64,000 nt of DNA from Cellvibrio sp. UBA7661 (GCA_002483365.1 DLHT01000003.1:248001-312000), one strand, 5' to 3'; shown: positions 8,417 to 17,653, counted from the stretch's first letter. Numbers and translations: made by a program. The notes: generated by a model from the letters alone, not told the origin.

Positions 8417-10216
8417 TTAGATGGCCACTTCAGATGCGCGAATATCACCCGTAAATTTGTCAGCAGCTAAGGTTCCAGCTGAAATTGCAATCGCTGCAAG
8501 CTGCTGATACAGAGCACTGCTTGTGAGCAACTCCTGATGGGTTCCGCTGGCGACAATATTGCCCTGCTGTAACACCAAAATTTTATCGGCATTCACCACC
8601 GTCGATAAACGATGCGCAATCATGATCGTTGTCCGGTTCTGCATCAGCGTTTCCAAAGCTTGCTGTACTTTTTGCTCGCTGTTGGAATCCAGTGCGCTGG
8701 TCGCTTCATCCAACAACAAGATTGGGCGGTCAGCAAGAATTGCGCGCGCAATTGCAATGCGCTGCTTTTGCCCGCCCGATAAACGCACGCCGCGTTCACC
8801 CAGAAAACTGTCCAAGCCTTCCGGTAACTGCGCGATAAATTCCATTGCAAATGCCGCTTCGCAGGCCGCGATTACTTCGGCATCGGTGGCATCTGGTCGC
8901 GCGTAACGCAGGTTATCGCGCAGACTTGCGGCAAAAATCACCGGATCTTGCGGTACCACGGCAATGTGCGAGCGCAATGCGTGGATATCAGCTTCTTTAA
9001 TATTGATACCATCCAGCAAAATCTCGCCTGCTTGAGGGTCGTAAAATCGTTGCAGCAACTGGAACAAGGTGGTTTTTCCCGCGCCCGATTGCCCGACCAG
9101 CGCAATCTTTTCACCGGGATAAATGTGCAGATTAAAACGGGTAAACACGGGCGTATCGGGGCGCGATGGGTAAGCAAAGGCAATATCGCGCAGGCTGATG
9201 TCGCCCTGTACTTTTGCGGGAAATGCCACTGGATACAGCGGCTGCGGCAAACTGGATTGTGTTGCCAACAATTCAACCAATCGCTCGGTGGCACCTGCTG
9301 CGCGCTGCACATCGCCAATGACTTCAGAAATGGTGCCCATCGCACTGGCAACAATCACGGCATAAAAAATAAATGCCGATAATTCGCCAGCGCTAATCGC
9401 ACCACTGAGTACATCGTGCCCACCTACCCATAAAATCAGTGCGATTGCACTGAACACCAAGGTGATAACCGCCACCACCAATAACGCACGCTGGCGAATG
9501 CGTTTGATGCCGGTCGCGAATGTCGATTCAACCCGCTCATTGAATTCGCGTACCGATGCAACCTCATGCCCGTAGGCTTGCACTGTGCGAATCTCATGGA
9601 TCACTTCATCGGTATAGGCACCAACATCCGCAACCGAGTCCTGGGTCGCACGCGCCAATTTACGCACACGTCGGCCGAACATAATGATCGGCACCAATAC
9701 AAACGGAATCGCCAGCAACACCAATAACGTCAATTTCAAACTGGTGATGGCCAACATCACCAATCCACCCAACAACAGCAACGCGTTGCGCAATGCCATG
9801 GACACACTGGAGCCAATAACGGTTTCCAACTGCGTGGTGTCATTGGTTAAGCGCGATAGCACATCACCGGTACGGTTCTGTTCAAAAAACTCTGGCGATA
9901 GCGTTAACAGATGCGCAAACACATTGCGGCGTAAATCCGCCGTGATGCGCTCACCCAGCCAGGACACCAGATAAAAACGGGCGTAGGTCGCCACCGCCAT
10001 CACCAGAATCACAACCAACGTGCCCAATAATGCGTAGTTGAGCCACTGCGCGCTCCCCGCCACAAAACCTTTATCGATCACTTGCCGCAGGCCTTGACCG
10101 ATCAGCAGCACCGACATGGCAGCGACCAGCAACGCGATAAACGCAAACACAATGCGCAAACGGTAAGGGCGGAGCAAATCCAGCAGGATTTGGCGGCGGG
10201 AAAGAGGGGTTGTCAT
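8417..10216 (-). CDS. ABC exporter, fused permease and ATPase (MsbA/LmrA-like)
   Basis: Half-size ABC exporter of 599 residues that would work as a homodimer in the inner membrane, exporting lipid or drug-like substrates; the substrate is not known. ATG 10216 (MTTPLSRRQILLDLLRPYR) is chosen; the upstream in-frame extension is not membrane-like. Six transmembrane helices span about residues 25-310 with the FFEQNRTGDVLSRL coupling segment. The nucleotide-binding domain has Walker A GQSGAGKTT, signature LSGGQKQR, Walker B ILLLDEATSALD and the H-loop IAHRLST, all intact. It shares ATG-to-terminator spacing with csp upstream, where a strong terminator separates the two transcripts. Confidence 0.88.
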   Translation of the reverse strand: MTTPLSRRQILLDLLRPYRLRIVFAFIALLVAAMSVLLIGQGLRQVIDKGFVAGSAQWLNYALLGTLVVILVMAVATYARFYLVSWLGERITADLRRNVFAHLLTLSPEFFEQNRTGDVLSRLTNDTTQLETVIGSSVSMALRNALLLLGGLVMLAITSLKLTLLVLLAIPFVLVPIIMFGRRVRKLARATQDSVADVGAYTDEVIHEIRTVQAYGHEVASVREFNERVESTFATGIKRIRQRALLVVAVITLVFSAIALILWVGGHDVLSGAISAGELSAFIFYAVIVASAMGTISEVIGDVQRAAGATERLVELLATQSSLPQPLYPVAFPAKVQGDISLRDIAFAYPSRPDTPVFTRFNLHIYPGEKIALVGQSGAGKTTLFQLLQRFYDPQAGEILLDGINIKEADIHALRSHIAVVPQDPVIFAASLRDNLRYARPDATDAEVIAACEAAFAMEFIAQLPEGLDSFLGERGVRLSGGQKQRIAIARAILADRPILLLDEATSALDSNSEQKVQQALETLMQNRTTIMIAHRLSTVVNADKILVLQQGNIVASGTHQELLTSSALYQQLAAIAISAGTLAADKFTGDIRASEVAI

Positions 10217-10351
10217 AACTGTTCCGAAAGAAGTGAAGTGCAGAACAGATTGGGCGATACCCATGCAAAAACAAGCAGGAAGATGCAAGAGGTGATGTTT
10301 GTCAGATCACTGACGACAAAAATGACACACCAGTACAAAAACGCAGGCAAC

Positions 10352-10384
10352 AAAAAAGGCGAAATCCGAAGATTTCGCCTTTTT
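10352..10384 (-). terminator. Strong terminator with UUCG tetraloop after csp (works on both strands)
   Basis: On the minus strand GGCGAAATC, loop TTCG, GATTTCGCC, then TTTTTT. The loop is a C(UUCG)G tetraloop. The plus strand has a T5 tract as well. A second perfect hairpin, AGCGACC-TT-GGTCGCT, lies at 10397-10412 between the csp stop and this terminator. Confidence 0.88.
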
Positions 10385-10429
10385 AGCGTTAACACCAGCG
10401 ACCTTGGTCGCTAGCAAGCATCTAAATAA

Positions 10430-10639
10430 TTAGATAGCTTGGATGTTTTCAGCTTGTGGGCCTTTTTGGCCTTGGGTAACGGTGAAGCTAACTTTTTGGC
10501 CTTCTGCCAAAGTTTTGAAACCGGTACCAGAAATAGCACTGAAGTGAGCGAATACATCTGGACCAGATTCTTGCTCGATGAAACCGAAACCTTTAGCTTC
10601 GTTGAACCATTTAACAGTGCCAGTAGTTGTTTTAGACAT
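10430..10639 (-). CDS. CspA-family cold-shock protein
   Basis: A 69-residue single cold-shock domain that binds single-stranded RNA and DNA and melts mRNA structure. RNP1 (KGFGFI) and RNP2 (VFAHFSAI) are intact and the N-terminus TTTGTVKWFNEAKGFGFI is classical. The gene is preceded by a leader of about 140 nt with a TTGACA promoter and is followed by two hairpins, the second a strong terminator. Length and motifs fit CspA/CspE/CapB-type proteins; which paralogue it is cannot be said. Confidence 0.95.
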   Translation of the reverse strand: MSKTTTGTVKWFNEAKGFGFIEQESGPDVFAHFSAISGTGFKTLAEGQKVSFTVTQGQKGPQAENIQAI

Positions 10640-10817
10640 AGTATTACCTATTAATACAAAAGTAAGTGTACCCCGAAGGGTGGTTTGTGCTGGAAATGTG
10701 GGAATTACTTATGTAAACAGGACGAAATACTACGTAGGAACTTCGAAATGTGGTGCATAAATATTAGACGTACTTTCAAGCTAAGACTCAGTTTACACGC
10801 CTTTATACTAATGTCAA
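10640..10817 (-). promoter_or_regulatory. csp promoter and long structured 5' leader
   Basis: A TTGACA (10817-10812) and TAAACT (10795-10790) lie 16 bp apart and would place the transcript start near 10783, giving a leader of about 144 nt, close to the length known for cspA mRNA. The leader contains the small hairpin ACCC-TTCG-GGGT near 10669-10680 just before the start region. Temperature-dependent leader folding is known for cspA; here it is inferred. Confidence 0.55.
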
Positions 10818-10898
10818 TCAAAGGGATTTTAACCTGCAGCCAGACCTTCAGAATATAATCCGCACTTTCAATCCTTTTGAGATAAATGAAGACCTGCT

Positions 10899-11366
10899 AT
10901 GTCATCCCTACGCTTGCACTACCGTTCATACACGCGCCTCTCGCTGCTGCTGTTATCCCTCTGCATCGCCTGCCACAGCTGGGCGCAAGAAGGGGGTTTC
11001 ACCCTCGCGGATTGGCCCAACACCCAAAGCACACTTAAGCCGATCTATGTGAAAGCGATTATGGAGCAAGCCGGAGTACATAAGGTGAGCTTCCAGAAAA
11101 CGGCTGATTTTTATGTCGCGGAACTGGATAAATTTGCCGCCTTTGCACAAGACAAAAATTATTTGCCTTATTTAAAGACCTCGGTTGCGCAAAACCTTGC
11201 AACGATTGCGGTCATCCATTGCGATTGGAATAACGGTGTCGCGCCATGGGAATTTGCACAAACCTATTTAGGCGATAAGCAATTAGAACTTTTAAATCCA
11301 CTTTATAGCGATGCTATAACCAAACTCAAAAATAATTGCGGCGATAACACCACAAGCACGCAATGA
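10899..11366 (+). CDS. Hypothetical secreted protein
   Basis: I do not recognise a family. The 155-residue product has a convincing signal peptide (LSLLLLSLCIACHSWAQ, cleavage after about residue 30) and a soluble mature part of about 125 residues with two Cys (HCDW and NNCGD), which could form a disulfide in the periplasm. The mature part is mostly helical by composition. It sits between csp and a drug exporter gene, 109 bp before the latter, with no sign of a shared function. Confidence 0.7.
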   Translation: MSSLRLHYRSYTRLSLLLLSLCIACHSWAQEGGFTLADWPNTQSTLKPIYVKAIMEQAGVHKVSFQKTADFYVAELDKFAAFAQDKNYLPYLKTSVAQNLATIAVIHCDWNNGVAPWEFAQTYLGDKQLELLNPLYSDAITKLKNNCGDNTTSTQ

Positions 11367-11475
11367 TCGAATTTTTCGTTGATTCACACCATCGCTGACC
11401 CATCGTTTTAATACAGGTAGATGCGTAAACTAAAACCACATTCTTACGCTCAATCGCAAATACCTGTGTTTTTCC

Positions 11476-12666
11476 ATGACCAAAGAAACCCATCCGTTTT
11501 TAATTGTTTTACTCGCTGCCGTGATCGCCACCACACCGCTTGCTGTGGACATGTATTTACCGGCGATGCCCGATATTGCGCGCGATCTGGATGCACATAT
11601 CGGCAGCGTGCAGCAATCACTCAGCATTTTTCTCGCCGCCTATGGCGTGGGTATGTTGTTATTCGGCCCGCTCGCCGATTCACTCGGGCGCAGGCCATTA
11701 GCGATTTTTGGTTTGACCGGTTTTACGCTGTGCAGTATCGCACTCGCGTTTGTCGATAACATTCATCACTTTTTATTGTTGCGTGCGCTGCAAGCATTTT
11801 GCGGAGCAGCGGCGACGGTTGTTGTACCTGGCCTGGTGCGACACTTGTATCAGGAACACACCGCCAAAGGCATGTCGTATTTATCCATGATTATGATGCT
11901 TGCACCATTGCTGGCGCCCAGCATCGGCAGCGCTATTTTATGGGTGAGCGAATGGCACAGTATTTTTATCGCATTGGCACTTTACGGTGCGTTGATTTTT
12001 GCATTTGTGTGGAAATGGTTGCCGGAAATCAGCCAACCTATTAACGCTTCACCCTCAGCCACAGGTAATTTTTTTAGCGGTTATAAAGTGGTATTTTCCA
12101 ACACCCAGGCGCGCCCGTTAATTGCCAGCATGATGTTTGGCTCATTTGCGTTCTTTTGTTTTATTACTGCCGTGTCGTTTGTGTATATCGATTATTTCGG
12201 CGTAAGTGAGCAAATGTTCAGCGTGTTGTTTGGTGTGAATGTTATCTGCCTGATTATTGCCAATTTTATTAACAGTCGTGTGGTCACTCGCCTTGGCTCC
12301 CTGCGCATGTTACGCATAGGTGTTGCGCTTGCATTGATCAGCGCACTGTTGCTGTGCGGATTTAATTTTTTTGGATTAAATATCTGGTTCAGTGTATTCA
12401 GTATCGCACCACTGATGGCGGGCCTCACCCTGGCATCCACCAATACCGATGCGCTGGTGCTAATGAAATTTCCACACAACTCCGGCACTGCAACAGCAGT
12501 GATGGGCACATTGCGTTTTGGCAGCGGCGCATTTGCCGGGCCGCTGCTTGCATTTTTTTATACGGGTACCGCCATGCCTTTTTCACTGTTGATGTTGGCC
12601 GGTGTACTGGGCGTGATTATTTGCCAAGCCTGGTTTGTCTATACATCACGCTGCGAAAAAAAATAA
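11476..12666 (+). CDS. Bcr/CflA-family MFS drug resistance transporter
   Basis: Proton-driven inner-membrane exporter of the DHA1 group with 12 predicted helices over 396 residues. The first helix pair holds the family motif TPLAVDMYLPAMP, followed by GxLADxxGRRP-type motif A in the form GPLADSLGRRPLAIFG. Bcr of E. coli confers bicyclomycin resistance; the substrate here is unknown. The gene converges with the ABC exporter on the minus strand with only 4 bp between stop codons, so no terminator fits between them. No good Shine-Dalgarno is seen before ATG 11476. Confidence 0.88.
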   Translation: MTKETHPFLIVLLAAVIATTPLAVDMYLPAMPDIARDLDAHIGSVQQSLSIFLAAYGVGMLLFGPLADSLGRRPLAIFGLTGFTLCSIALAFVDNIHHFLLLRALQAFCGAAATVVVPGLVRHLYQEHTAKGMSYLSMIMMLAPLLAPSIGSAILWVSEWHSIFIALALYGALIFAFVWKWLPEISQPINASPSATGNFFSGYKVVFSNTQARPLIASMMFGSFAFFCFITAVSFVYIDYFGVSEQMFSVLFGVNVICLIIANFINSRVVTRLGSLRMLRIGVALALISALLLCGFNFFGLNIWFSVFSIAPLMAGLTLASTNTDALVLMKFPHNSGTATAVMGTLRFGSGAFAGPLLAFFYTGTAMPFSLLMLAGVLGVIICQAWFVYTSRCEKK

Positions 12667-12670
12667 ACCG

Positions 12671-14488
12671 TTAATCTTCGGCTTCTTGCAATTGCATCGC
12701 CCACATCTGCGCATATTTTCCTTGTAGCGCCAACAATTCACTGTGGGTACCTTGCTCAACTACGCTACCGGCATCCAATACAATAATTTGGTCAGCATTG
12801 ATAACGGTTGACAGGCGATGTGCTATAACCAACGTGGTGTGGCCACTTGCAACTTCATCCATAGCGGCAAGAATGGCTGCTTCTGAATTGGAATCCAGTG
12901 CGCTGGTGGCCTCATCAAAAATTAAAATCGGTGAACCTTTTAATAATACCCGCGCAATCGCAATGCGCTGTTTTTCACCGCCAGACACTTTCAAACCACG
13001 CTCGCCAACAAGCGTTTTATCGCCCTGTGGCAAACTGTTAATGAAATGTTCGAGATGCGCCATTTTGATTGCGTGATCGATTTGCTCATCGCTCGCGTGT
13101 GGATTGCCATAGGCAATGTTGTCGCGGATGCTAGTGTTAAACAGCACAGTATCTTGCGGCACTATGGCAATAGCGCGACGCAAACTCTCTAGAGTCACCT
13201 TGCGAATATCCTGTCCATCAATCTGGATACTGCCGGAATTAATATCGTAAAAACGGTACAACAGGCGCGAGAGCGTGCTTTTACCTGCACCCGATGAGCC
13301 CACAATAGCCACTTTTGTCCCCGCCTGAATATACAAATCAAACTGCTTTAAAATTGGACGCTCGGTGTGATAGCCAAAATCAACTTGCTGGAATTGGATG
13401 TCACCCTTGCTCACCACCAATGGCTGCGCATCAATGGCATCACTAATCGCCGGATTGCGTTTTAATAACGCCAACATATTTTCCAAATCGGTCAGCGAGC
13501 GGCGAATCTCGCGGTACACAAACCCGAGGAAATTGAGCGGAATAAATAATTGGATCATATAAGCGTTAATCATCGCCAAATCACCCAGCGTCATTTCTTT
13601 ATCAAGTACACTTTGCGCGGCCATCCACATCATTGCGGTCATTGCCAGCGCAATAATCAATGCCTGCCCCGAATTCAGTGCGAGTAGCGACATACGGTTT
13701 TTTAATTTGGCACTTTCCCATTTGGCAAGAAACTGATCGTAGGTTTCCGCTTCGTATTGTTCATTATTAAAATATTTCACGGTTTCATAGTTGAGCAGCG
13801 AATCAATCGCGCGCGTGCTGGTGGAGGAGTCGGCTTGATTCGCCTCGCGTACAAATTTATTGCGCCACTCAGTGGTATAGATGGTAAACACCACATAAAT
13901 TGCTACTGCAACCAACGTGATAACCGCGTACCAAATAGAAAATGCCGCGGCAAAAATAACGGCTACCATCAGGATTTCAAACAGTGTGGGGACAATATTG
14001 AACATTAAAAAACGCATCAAAAAACTGATGCCATTAGTGCCGCGTTCAATATCGCGGCTAATACCACCCGTTGCCCGGTCAAGGTGAAATGCCAACTCAA
14101 GGGAATGCAAATGCTGGAATACACGCAAGCCGATTTTGCGCATCGCATGCTCAGTCACGCGGCTGAATAATGCATCGCGCACTTCACCGAAAAACACACT
14201 GCCAAAGCGCAAGGCACCGTAAAACAAAATAAAAAAAGCGGGCAATGCAATTTCCGGTGCAATGCTGCGGTCAACCCCATCGATAATATGTTTGAGCGCC
14301 CAGGGCATCACCAGGGTTGCACCTTTCGCGGCCAGCAGCGCAACAATAGCGAGCACAACACGGCCTTTGAATTCCCACAAATACGGCAGCAGATATGCCA
14401 TGCTCTGGCGCAAATTGACTTTGGCGTCCGCGCTGCGGGGTTCATTATTAGGGTGGACTGATAAGCCGGAGGAGTGCATACCGCGCAT
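12671..14488 (-). CDS. ABC exporter of the Atm1/HMT type
   Basis: Half-size exporter of 605 residues. The membrane domain carries the segment HLDRATGGISRDIERGTNGI and FLMFNIVPTLFEI, which mark the Atm1/HMT1 subfamily; these export glutathione-related or metal-thiol compounds in mitochondria and some bacteria. The ATPase domain has Walker A GSSGAGKSTLSR, signature VSGGEKQR, Walker B ILIFDEATSALD and H-loop IAHRLST. Function in iron-sulfur or heavy-metal homeostasis is inferred from the subfamily only. It is followed by the convergent MFS gene and lies 73 bp downstream of the sensor kinase stop. Confidence 0.88.
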   Translation of the reverse strand: MRGMHSSGLSVHPNNEPRSADAKVNLRQSMAYLLPYLWEFKGRVVLAIVALLAAKGATLVMPWALKHIIDGVDRSIAPEIALPAFFILFYGALRFGSVFFGEVRDALFSRVTEHAMRKIGLRVFQHLHSLELAFHLDRATGGISRDIERGTNGISFLMRFLMFNIVPTLFEILMVAVIFAAAFSIWYAVITLVAVAIYVVFTIYTTEWRNKFVREANQADSSTSTRAIDSLLNYETVKYFNNEQYEAETYDQFLAKWESAKLKNRMSLLALNSGQALIIALAMTAMMWMAAQSVLDKEMTLGDLAMINAYMIQLFIPLNFLGFVYREIRRSLTDLENMLALLKRNPAISDAIDAQPLVVSKGDIQFQQVDFGYHTERPILKQFDLYIQAGTKVAIVGSSGAGKSTLSRLLYRFYDINSGSIQIDGQDIRKVTLESLRRAIAIVPQDTVLFNTSIRDNIAYGNPHASDEQIDHAIKMAHLEHFINSLPQGDKTLVGERGLKVSGGEKQRIAIARVLLKGSPILIFDEATSALDSNSEAAILAAMDEVASGHTTLVIAHRLSTVINADQIIVLDAGSVVEQGTHSELLALQGKYAQMWAMQLQEAED

Positions 14489-14561
14489 AAAAAATCTTCT
14501 GTCTGTTGTGAGTGACTGTGCCTAAAGCGGCATTAGAAAAAATGAATGAGCACAGTGTTAA

Positions 14562-16028
14562 TCAAGAAGCAGCAATGGGCAAGCGAATGACAACTTGCAA
14601 ACCACCAAGATGACTCGTGTGCAATTCAAGTTCGCCTTTGCAGTGCTCGACAATATCGCGCACTATGCCCAAGCCCAAGCCATGTCCCTGCACAAGTTCA
14701 TCAATACGCGCCCCGCGTTGCAACACTTGCTCGCGCGCGTCAACCGGAATACCGGGGCCATCATCATCAACGGTCAACGTAAAATGGTGTGCATCTTGTT
14801 GAATCTTGAGCAGCACCTGATGCTTTGCCCACTTGCAAGCGTTATCCAGTACATTACCCAACAATTCCAGAATATCTTCACGGTCCCAAGGCAAGCGCAG
14901 TGATTGCTGCTCTATCCACGCGATATGTAAACCACCACCATGAATTTGCATTAGTGTGTTGATTAAATCGGGAACTTCTCTGGTGCAGTCAAAATATGCG
15001 CCGGGCAGCGCTTCACCCGTTAACCGGGCGCGTCCAAGTTCGCGACCAATGCGCTCTTGCATATTGGCAAGTTGGTGACGCAATTGCTCGCGCAATTCAG
15101 GATGCGCATTTAATTCCTGACGATTGGCAAGGCTGAATAAAACAGCCAAAGGGGTTTTTAATGCATGCCCCAAATTTCCCAACGCGTTGCGCGAGCGCAT
15201 GAGCGTATCTTCTGTATGCAGTAACAGATGATTAATCTGCTTCACCAACGGCTGCAATTCCTGCGGCACGTGTGAATCCAATTCTGTGCGTTGGCCTTGT
15301 TGCAATTGCGCAATTTGCACACGTGCATCTTCCAACGGACGCAATGCACGCGCCACTAAATAGCGCTGGAACAGGATCAAAAAAATTAATGCGCCGACCC
15401 CCACGCCGCCGCCAATCCACTGCAAACGGCGAAAGCTATCCAATATCGGCGTGTAATCCTGCGCGACTACAATATTAATTTGCTGACCGTAGCGGCGATA
15501 CTGCGCGCGGTAAATCAATAATTGCTGTTCTTGCGGGCCATCTGCTAACTGTTTTTGCAATCCGGTTTTGGCGGGCACTGGCAGCATAAAATCCCACAAC
15601 GACCGCGAGCGCCAACGCAATGTTATTGGCTCGGGATCCATTGGTTGAACAGTAGATGACGGGGTTGATGCAGGATTGGTTGCAGTTGAATTAGTTGAAC
15701 TTGAATTAGTTGAACTTGAATTAGTTGAACTTGAATTCGCTGAGGTTGAATTTGCAGGAATTAAATCAATCGAAAAGTAATATCCGGAAAAAGGGCGATG
15801 ATAAGAAGCGGAGATTCGCTGTTGATCCAGCTCAATACCGTTTGCACCGCGCGCAAGCGCCGCCACCAGTAATTCCGTTTCATCGCGCAAATTATTTTGT
15901 AAATACCGGCGCAATCCCTGATCAAATAACCACACACTGATTTGCGCAAGCAGTAAGCCAACCAATATCAATAGCGCAAACAGACTGATCCCAAGGCGAT
16001 GCTGAATGGAATCGAAGCGAATGTTCAT
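14562..16028 (-). CDS. Sensor histidine kinase (PhoQ/QseC/PmrB-like) with variable periplasmic insert
   Basis: Membrane sensor kinase of 488 residues, partner of the overlapping response regulator. TM1 is at about residues 12-33, the periplasmic domain about 34-205, TM2 about 206-222, then HAMP-like region, H-box GNLGHALKTPLAVL with His288, N-box ELLGNVLDNACKWA, G1 DDGPGIP and G2 GHGLGLGI. The periplasmic domain is interrupted at about residues 93-125 by an Asn/Ser/Thr-only stretch coded by a 15-bp tandem repeat. The two PepSY genes upstream suggest the pathway senses cations or envelope state, as in PhoQ/PmrB-type systems; this is inference. Confidence 0.92.
   Translation of the reverse strand: MNIRFDSIQHRLGISLFALLILVGLLLAQISVWLFDQGLRRYLQNNLRDETELLVAALARGANGIELDQQRISASYHRPFSGYYFSIDLIPANSTSANSSSTNSSSTNSSSTNSTATNPASTPSSTVQPMDPEPITLRWRSRSLWDFMLPVPAKTGLQKQLADGPQEQQLLIYRAQYRRYGQQINIVVAQDYTPILDSFRRLQWIGGGVGVGALIFLILFQRYLVARALRPLEDARVQIAQLQQGQRTELDSHVPQELQPLVKQINHLLLHTEDTLMRSRNALGNLGHALKTPLAVLFSLANRQELNAHPELREQLRHQLANMQERIGRELGRARLTGEALPGAYFDCTREVPDLINTLMQIHGGGLHIAWIEQQSLRLPWDREDILELLGNVLDNACKWAKHQVLLKIQQDAHHFTLTVDDDGPGIPVDAREQVLQRGARIDELVQGHGLGLGIVRDIVEHCKGELELHTSHLGGLQVVIRLPIAAS
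15676..15750. repeat. 15-bp tandem repeat, 5 units, in sensor kinase gene
   Basis: Three identical units TTAGTTGAACTTGAA at 15691, 15706 and 15721, flanked by one degenerate unit on each side (15676 and 15736). In the protein they give SSSTN repeats in the periplasmic domain. Units are in frame, so gain or loss of units would lengthen or shorten the sensor loop without breaking the gene. Confidence 0.92.
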
Positions 16029-16696
16029 GGCTGTTGGATTCCAATAAAGCGATATCCCTGGCCGCGCTTGGTCTCAATAGCGCTTTTACCTAACTTGCTG
16101 CGCAAATGATTGATATGCACCTCAATGACGTTGGAATCGCGCTCGTTTTCACCGTCATACAAATGATCATTCAACTGGCTTTTGGAAATAATTTTTCCCA
16201 CATTTAACATGAGGTAACGCAACAAGCTGAATTCCGCAGCGGTAAGTTCGATCGAATTGCCCGCGACAATCACCGCCTGCTTGGCTTCATCTAACTGTAT
16301 ACCCGCCGCTTCCAATTGAGGTTGATTGACTTGCCCATGGGCGCGACGCAACAACGCCTGGATGCGCAATTGCAATTCTTCGGGGTGAAAAGGTTTGGTG
16401 AGATAATCATCGGCACCGGCTTTCAATCCATCGATGCGCTCTACCCAATGATCGCGCGCAGTCAAAATCAATACCGGGCGCTGCATGCCAGTCGCACGCC
16501 ATTCACGCAAAATATCCAATCCGGATTTTCCTGGCAGCCCCAAATCCAACAAAATTAAATCGTAGGGCTCGCTAGCACCTTGATAAAGCGCATCGCGGCC
16601 ATCGGCTAACCAATCTACTGCATAACCACAACGCTTTAGATCAGCACTGAGTTCGTCCGCAAGCGCAACATTATCTTCAACGATGAGAATACGCAT
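16025..16696 (-). CDS. OmpR-family response regulator (PmrA/QseB-like)
   Basis: DNA-binding response regulator of 223 residues. The receiver domain has the acidic pair ED7-8, the phospho-acceptor Asp51 in LILLDLGLPG, Thr79 and Lys101 in YLTKPF. The C-terminal winged helix has ELTAAEFSLLRYLMLN and SNVIEVHINHLRSKLG, as in PmrA, QseB and PhoP. Its stop overlaps the kinase start by 4 bp and its start abuts the PepSY gene, so all four genes form one operon. A CTTAA-type tandem site ahead of the operon fits autoregulation. Confidence 0.93.
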   Translation of the reverse strand: MRILIVEDNVALADELSADLKRCGYAVDWLADGRDALYQGASEPYDLILLDLGLPGKSGLDILREWRATGMQRPVLILTARDHWVERIDGLKAGADDYLTKPFHPEELQLRIQALLRRAHGQVNQPQLEAAGIQLDEAKQAVIVAGNSIELTAAEFSLLRYLMLNVGKIISKSQLNDHLYDGENERDSNVIEVHINHLRSKLGKSAIETKRGQGYRFIGIQQP

Positions 16697-17025
16697 TAAT
16701 CGTCCTCTTCGTCTTTCAGAATTTTTCCGGTGTGCGCATCAATTTCAAGCTCACGTACTACACCATCGTGCGTGGCTAATTCCACTTCATAAATATAAAT
16801 ATCGTCATCTTCTTCAAGCTCCACTTCCAACAAGCTCGATTTTGGATGACGCTGGGCAACCAACTCCAATAGCTTTTCCAACGAAATAATATTGCCCTGC
16901 TCGCGCAAGCGCAGCGCTTCATCTTGCGATAAATCACGCGCGCTCACCCCCTGCGGTAGCGCAACAAAAACGGGGGTGAACGCGGCGAGAAAAACGTATA
17001 CAGCAATGTGCGCGATAGGTTTCAT
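16696..17025 (-). CDS. PepSY-domain periplasmic protein
   Basis: Small exported protein of 109 residues; ATG 17025 is taken in place of the TTG before it. The signal peptide ends near VSARDLSQ. The single PepSY domain (LEVELEEDDDIYIYEVELATHDGVVRELEID region, with the conserved DAHTGKIL end) is rich in acidic residues, DEEDD being the tail. PepSY proteins beside two-component systems are common in gammaproteobacteria and are thought to modulate the sensor or bind cations. The last base overlaps the regulator start. Confidence 0.88.
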   Translation of the reverse strand: MKPIAHIAVYVFLAAFTPVFVALPQGVSARDLSQDEALRLREQGNIISLEKLLELVAQRHPKSSLLEVELEEDDDIYIYEVELATHDGVVRELEIDAHTGKILKDEEDD

Positions 17026-17040
17026 CAACGGTAATTAACC

Positions 17041-17373
17041 TTAGTCGTCTTGATGATTTTTCAGCACCTGGCCATTGGTTGCATCCAGCTCCAGATCCCA
17101 CTCAACACCTTGGGCATCCACCATTTCCAACTGGTAAACATAGCGGCCCCATTCGTTCTCCAACTCAGTCTCACCGATCACACCGCCCGGGTGCAATGCA
17201 AGTGCCGCCTCGTTGAGCTTGTCGAAAGCTTGGATGGTACCAGAATCGCGCAGCTTGATCGCCTCATCGATCCCCAGATCGCGCGCCTGAACGCTCATCG
17301 CCAGCGTTGCCGACATACCCGCTACTAATATTAAGGTACTTGCCATCGCTACAGTTTGTTTAAAGGTTTTCAT
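17041..17373 (-). CDS. PepSY-domain periplasmic protein, first gene of the two-component operon
   Basis: ATG 17373 follows AGGAG at good spacing, giving 110 residues with a signal peptide (LILVAGMSATLAMSVQA) and a PepSY domain closing in LDATNGQVLKNHQDD. It parallels the next gene in length and in the RDL..DEA.KLR.. start of the mature part, so the pair looks like an old tandem duplication. It is the promoter-proximal gene of the pepSY-pepSY-regulator-kinase operon. Confidence 0.88.
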   Translation of the reverse strand: MKTFKQTVAMASTLILVAGMSATLAMSVQARDLGIDEAIKLRDSGTIQAFDKLNEAALALHPGGVIGETELENEWGRYVYQLEMVDAQGVEWDLELDATNGQVLKNHQDD

Positions 17374-17451
17374 AGTAAAGCTCCTGATCCAGTTAAAAAG
17401 GAATAAGTCTTGATTTGACGTGATCAGGTTAAAGCCCATCGCTTAAATGAA

Positions 17452-17468
17452 ACTTAATTTTGGCGTTT
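17452..17468. promoter_or_regulatory. Tandem CTTAA site, PmrA/QseB-box-like
   Basis: CTTAAA-TGAAA-CTTAAT: two 6-bp half sites with 5 bp between them (11-bp period), the layout known for PmrA and QseB boxes. It lies 79 bp ahead of the first PepSY start, between that operon and the divergent peptidase gene, and could serve either. Confidence 0.5.
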
Positions 17469-17653
17469 ATGGCCAAGAACAGGTTAATGGATTGACGGGT
17501 AAATCCGCGCTGTGGATACTGTCACCGTAGCAGACATTGCTGATGGAGACATGCCTTCAACGGAGCCTGAAAGGGGAGTGTATGGATCTGGATCATCAAG
17601 GAATGACTGCTTATAACCCGGATCGAAAAACGATACACATCCAAGGATATCTT

